Shown: positions 61,338 through 64,000 of the stretch, piece by piece | Layout: every line of letters starts with the position of its first letter | Position numbering within the stretch: position 1 is the first letter of the stretch | Assembly (NCBI RefSeq): GCF_022370755.2 | Contig: NZ_CP092364.2 | Span: 5,146,001-5,210,000 of the forward strand | Length of the DNA stretch: 64,000 bases | Direction of reading: 5' to 3' | Source: Mycolicibacterium goodii | GTDB lineage: Bacteria > Actinomycetota > Actinomycetes > Mycobacteriales > Mycobacteriaceae | The notes under the pieces: model-generated | What the model was told of the DNA's origin: nothing | What the model saw: the letters and a program-made list of their open reading frames with translations, nothing else | The model's database searches: none | Made by a program: the position numbers and the translations under genes

Positions 61338-62810
61338 TCAGTCGAACGCGACACTGAAGTACTGCGTCTCCTGAAACTCCTGCAGTCCCTCACGGGCGCC
61401 TTCGCGCCCCAGTCCGCTCTGCTTCATGCCGCCGAACGGGGCCGAGGGATCGGAGACCACACCGCGGTTGACCCCGACCATGCCCGCGTCCAGCCGCTCG
61501 GCGATCCGCAGTGCATCTTGCAACCGGCCCGCGAAAACGTAGGCAGCCAAACCATATTCGGTGTCGTTGGCCCAGCGCAGCAGTTCGCCCTCGTCCTCCC
61601 AGGCCACCACAGGGGCGACCGGGCCGAAGATCTCGTCGGTCAGGATCGCCGCGTCCGGTGCGACGTTGGTCAGCAGTGTCGGTGCGACGAACCAACCCTC
61701 GTCGGGCGTGGCGGCCCTGGCCGCCACCACGGCGCCGTCGGCGACCGCGGCGTCGATCGCCGCGGACACGCGCTGCGCGGCGCGCGCGCTGACCAGCGGG
61801 CCGATCTCCGAGGACGGGTCGGCAGCCGGGCCGACGCGCAGGGCTTCGACCTTGGCGGCGAACGCGGCGACGAACTCGTCGTGCACCGCAGCATGCACGT
61901 AGAACCGGTTGGCGGCGGTGCAGACCTGGCCCGCACCACGGAATTTCGCGAGCATCGCGCCCTCGACGGCCTTGGCGATGTCGGCGTCGGCCGTCACCAC
62001 GAACGGCGCGTTGCCGCCGAGTTCCATGCTGGCGTTGACGACGCGGTCGGCGGCCTGCTTGAGCAGAACCCGCCCGATGCCGGTCGACCCGGTGAACGAG
62101 ATCTTGCGGACTCGCGCATCGGCGAGCCACGCCGACACCACGGCACCAGCATCGCTCGTCGGCACGACGTTGACCACACCGGCCGGTACTCCGGCGTCGC
62201 CGAGGATCGCGGCGATCGCCAGTGCCGTCAGCGGGGTCTCGGCTGCCGGCTTGAGCACGACGGTGCACCCCGCCGCCAGCGCGGGGGCGATCTTGCGGGT
62301 CGCCATCGCGGCCGGGAAGTTCCACGGCGTCACCAGCGCGGCGACACCGACGGGCTTGTGCGTCACCAGGGTTCGCGCGTTGCCGGCAGGGTTGCTGCCG
62401 AAGGCACCGTCGGTGCGCACGGCCTCTTCGCTGAACCAGCGGAAGAACTCGGCGGCGTAGGTGACCTCTGCCCGCGCGTCGGCCTGCGACTTGCCGTTCT
62501 CGGCGCACACGAGTGCGGTGAGCCGGTCGATGTCGGCGAGGATCAGTTCGTATGCGCGCCGCAGGATCTCGCTGCGCTGACGCGGGCTGGCGCCCGACCA
62601 CGGGCCGAACGCCTTCTCGGCGGCGTCGACCGCCGCGACCGCGTCGGCGACCGAACCGTCGGACACCGCGGCGATCACCTCACCTGTCGCCGGATCGTGG
62701 ACGTCGAACGTGGCGTCGGTCCCGCGCGCGGTGCCGTCGATGAGGATGCCGTGTTTGGCGTCCAGGCCGGCGATCGCGTTCTGAAGATCCATCTTCACTG
62801 TCCTGCTCAC
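61338..62810 (-). CDS. gabD: Succinate-semialdehyde dehydrogenase (aldehyde dehydrogenase family) GabD
   Basis: A 490-residue NAD(P)-dependent aldehyde dehydrogenase that oxidises succinate semialdehyde to succinate. Motifs are TPWNFPAAMATRKIAPALAAG, the ISFTGSTGIGR nucleotide loop, MELGGNAPFVV with the general-base Glu, and GQVCTAANRF with the catalytic Cys. A GTG at 62810 overlaps the gabT stop, and an ATG at 62792 with AGGA upstream is an alternative start. The gabT partner upstream makes GABA degradation the likely pathway. Confidence 0.9.
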   Translation of the reverse strand: MSRTVKMDLQNAIAGLDAKHGILIDGTARGTDATFDVHDPATGEVIAAVSDGSVADAVAAVDAAEKAFGPWSGASPRQRSEILRRAYELILADIDRLTALVCAENGKSQADARAEVTYAAEFFRWFSEEAVRTDGAFGSNPAGNARTLVTHKPVGVAALVTPWNFPAAMATRKIAPALAAGCTVVLKPAAETPLTALAIAAILGDAGVPAGVVNVVPTSDAGAVVSAWLADARVRKISFTGSTGIGRVLLKQAADRVVNASMELGGNAPFVVTADADIAKAVEGAMLAKFRGAGQVCTAANRFYVHAAVHDEFVAAFAAKVEALRVGPAADPSSEIGPLVSARAAQRVSAAIDAAVADGAVVAARAATPDEGWFVAPTLLTNVAPDAAILTDEIFGPVAPVVAWEDEGELLRWANDTEYGLAAYVFAGRLQDALRIAERLDAGMVGVNRGVVSDPSAPFGGMKQSGLGREGAREGLQEFQETQYFSVAFD

Positions 62811-64000
62811 TTCACCTCTCCGAACGCCGCGGCCAGGATGTCGAGGCCTTCGTCGAGCAGGTGGTCGGGCATGCTCAACGGAGGCAGGAAGCGCAGCACG
62901 TTGCCGTAGGTGCCACAGGTCAGGACCACCAGGCCCTGCGCGTGCGCCGCTGCGGCGATGCGCTTGGTCACGTCGCCGTCGGGTTCGTCGGTGCCCGGCT
63001 TGACGAGTTCGATCGCGATCATGGCGCCACGGCCGCGCACCTCACCGATGCGTGGATCGGCCTCGGCGAGCGCACCGAGGCGGCTGAGCATGGTCTCGCC
63101 GATTGCACGGGCCCGCGCGACGAGGTCCTCGCGCTCGATGGTGTCGATCACCGCGAGCGCCGCGGCGCAGGCGAGCGGGTTACCGCCGTAGGTGCCACCG
63201 AGGCCGCCGGAGTGCGGAGCGTCCATGATCTCGGCACGGCCGGTCACCGCCGACAGCGGCAGACCCCCTGCGATGCCCTTGGCGGTGACGATCAGATCGG
63301 GCACCAGGTTCTCGTGTTCGCACGCGAACAGCGCACCGGTGCGGGCGAATCCGGTCTGAACCTCGTCGGCGACGAACACCGCGCCGTTGTCGGTGCACCA
63401 CTTCTGCAGCGCGCCGAGGAATCCCGGCGCGGGCACGACGAATCCACCTTCACCGTGGATGGGTTCGATCACCACGGCGGCGACGTTGTCGGCGCCGACC
63501 TGCTTGTTGATCATGTCGATGGCGCGCGCCGCGGCGGCCGCGCCGTCGGTCTCGCCGTCCCGGAACGGGTACGACGTGGGCACGCGGTACACCTCGTTGG
63601 CGAAGGGACCGAAACCGTGCTTGTACGGCTGGTTCTTGGCCGTCATCGCCATGGTGAGGTTGGTGCGGCCGTGGTAGGCGTGGTCGAACACCACGACGGC
63701 CTGCCTACGGGTGTAGGCCCGCGCGATCTTGACCGCGTTCTCGACGGCTTCCGCGCCGGAGTTGAACAGTGCCGTGCGCTTCTCGTGATCACCCGGGGTG
63801 AGCCGGTTGAGTTGTTCGGCCACCTGTACGTATCCCTCGTAGGGCGTGACCATGAAGCACGTGTGGGTGAACGCCGAGACCTGCTGTGTGACCGCGTCGA
63901 CGACGGCGGGTGCGCTGTTGCCGACGGTGGTGACGGCGATGCCGGAGCCGAAGTCGATGAGCTGGTTGCCGTCGGCGTCCGCGAGCACGCCGCCCCCGGC
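62807..64000 (-). CDS. gabT: 4-aminobutyrate aminotransferase GabT (N-terminus beyond window)
   Basis: A class III PLP aminotransferase that converts GABA and 2-oxoglutarate to succinate semialdehyde and glutamate. The frame stays open to the window edge, so the first residues are missing. Visible features are the cofactor site FNSGAEAVENAVKIAR, VFVADEVQTGFARTG with the conserved Asp, and the Schiff-base Lys in IVTAKGIAGGLPLSAV. Its stop overlaps gabD, indicating one gabT-gabD operon. Confidence 0.9.
   Translation of the reverse strand, partial: AGGGVLADADGNQLIDFGSGIAVTTVGNSAPAVVDAVTQQVSAFTHTCFMVTPYEGYVQVAEQLNRLTPGDHEKRTALFNSGAEAVENAVKIARAYTRRQAVVVFDHAYHGRTNLTMAMTAKNQPYKHGFGPFANEVYRVPTSYPFRDGETDGAAAAARAIDMINKQVGADNVAAVVIEPIHGEGGFVVPAPGFLGALQKWCTDNGAVFVADEVQTGFARTGALFACEHENLVPDLIVTAKGIAGGLPLSAVTGRAEIMDAPHSGGLGGTYGGNPLACAAALAVIDTIEREDLVARARAIGETMLSRLGALAEADPRIGEVRGRGAMIAIELVKPGTDEPDGDVTKRIAAAAHAQGLVVLTCGTYGNVLRFLPPLSMPDHLLDEGLDILAAAFGEVK

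Overview
This is a GC-rich actinobacterial chromosome segment with gene content typical of a fast-growing Mycobacterium, most likely M. smegmatis or a close relative. The species call rests on recognition rather than a database search. It rests on a complete ESX-3 type VII secretion operon, a 267-residue Stf0 trehalose 2-sulfotransferase, FadE6/FadD2-like genes, GTG/TTG starts, and several promoters of the form TANNNT followed 6-7 bases later by the start codon (leaderless type). No rRNA, tRNA, insertion sequence, prophage or CRISPR array was seen.

Layout. 0-8.4 kb: the 3' part of an oligopeptide ABC transporter ATPase, an Hsp70-like membrane protein with a Thr/Pro-rich tail, a FAD/Rieske oxidoreductase, an NTF2-like protein, an L,D-transpeptidase-like exported protein, and a PAP2-diacylglycerol kinase fusion facing a second PAP2 protein. 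8.5-14.3 kb: a sulfatase, stf0, tam, an amidohydrolase and a PMT-type membrane glycosyltransferase. 14.3-16.2 kb: two SRPBCC-like or small conserved proteins and a TetR regulator behind palindromic operator candidates. 16.3-30.8 kb: the ESX-3 operon on the minus strand (eccA3-eccB3-eccC3-PE5-PPE4-esxG-esxH-espG3-eccD3-mycP3-eccE3), almost all with overlapping or near-abutting stops and starts, behind tandem IdeR-like iron boxes.

30.9-41.1 kb: an accessory metabolic region holding two SAM methyltransferases, an MpaB/DUF2236 oxygenase with a divergent TetR, a type B carboxylesterase, a metallo-beta-lactamase-fold hydrolase and an XRE regulator. It also holds a VOC dioxygenase-like gene divergent from a TetR - alpha/beta hydrolase - 2-hydroxyacid dehydrogenase operon. 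41.2-48.5 kb: fadE6, two small membrane or exported proteins, an SDR, fadD2, a stand-alone LigD-type polymerase and a lipoprotein.

48.5-59.7 kb: an FCD-type GntR regulator divergent from lutABC (lactate to pyruvate), facing an L-rhamnose operon (rhaM, MFS transporter, rhaI, rhaEW fusion, rhaB, LacI regulator). Together these could carry L-rhamnose through L-lactaldehyde and L-lactate to pyruvate. A perfect LacI-type palindrome lies upstream of rhaM, and a two-site GntR operator lies upstream of lutA. A 32-bp tandem repeat duplicates the rhaEW/rhaB stop-start junction. 59.8-64 kb: a STAS-domain protein with a possible 26-residue ORF, a frameshifted CoA-transferase remnant, a small membrane protein, and the gabD-gabT pair running off the right edge.
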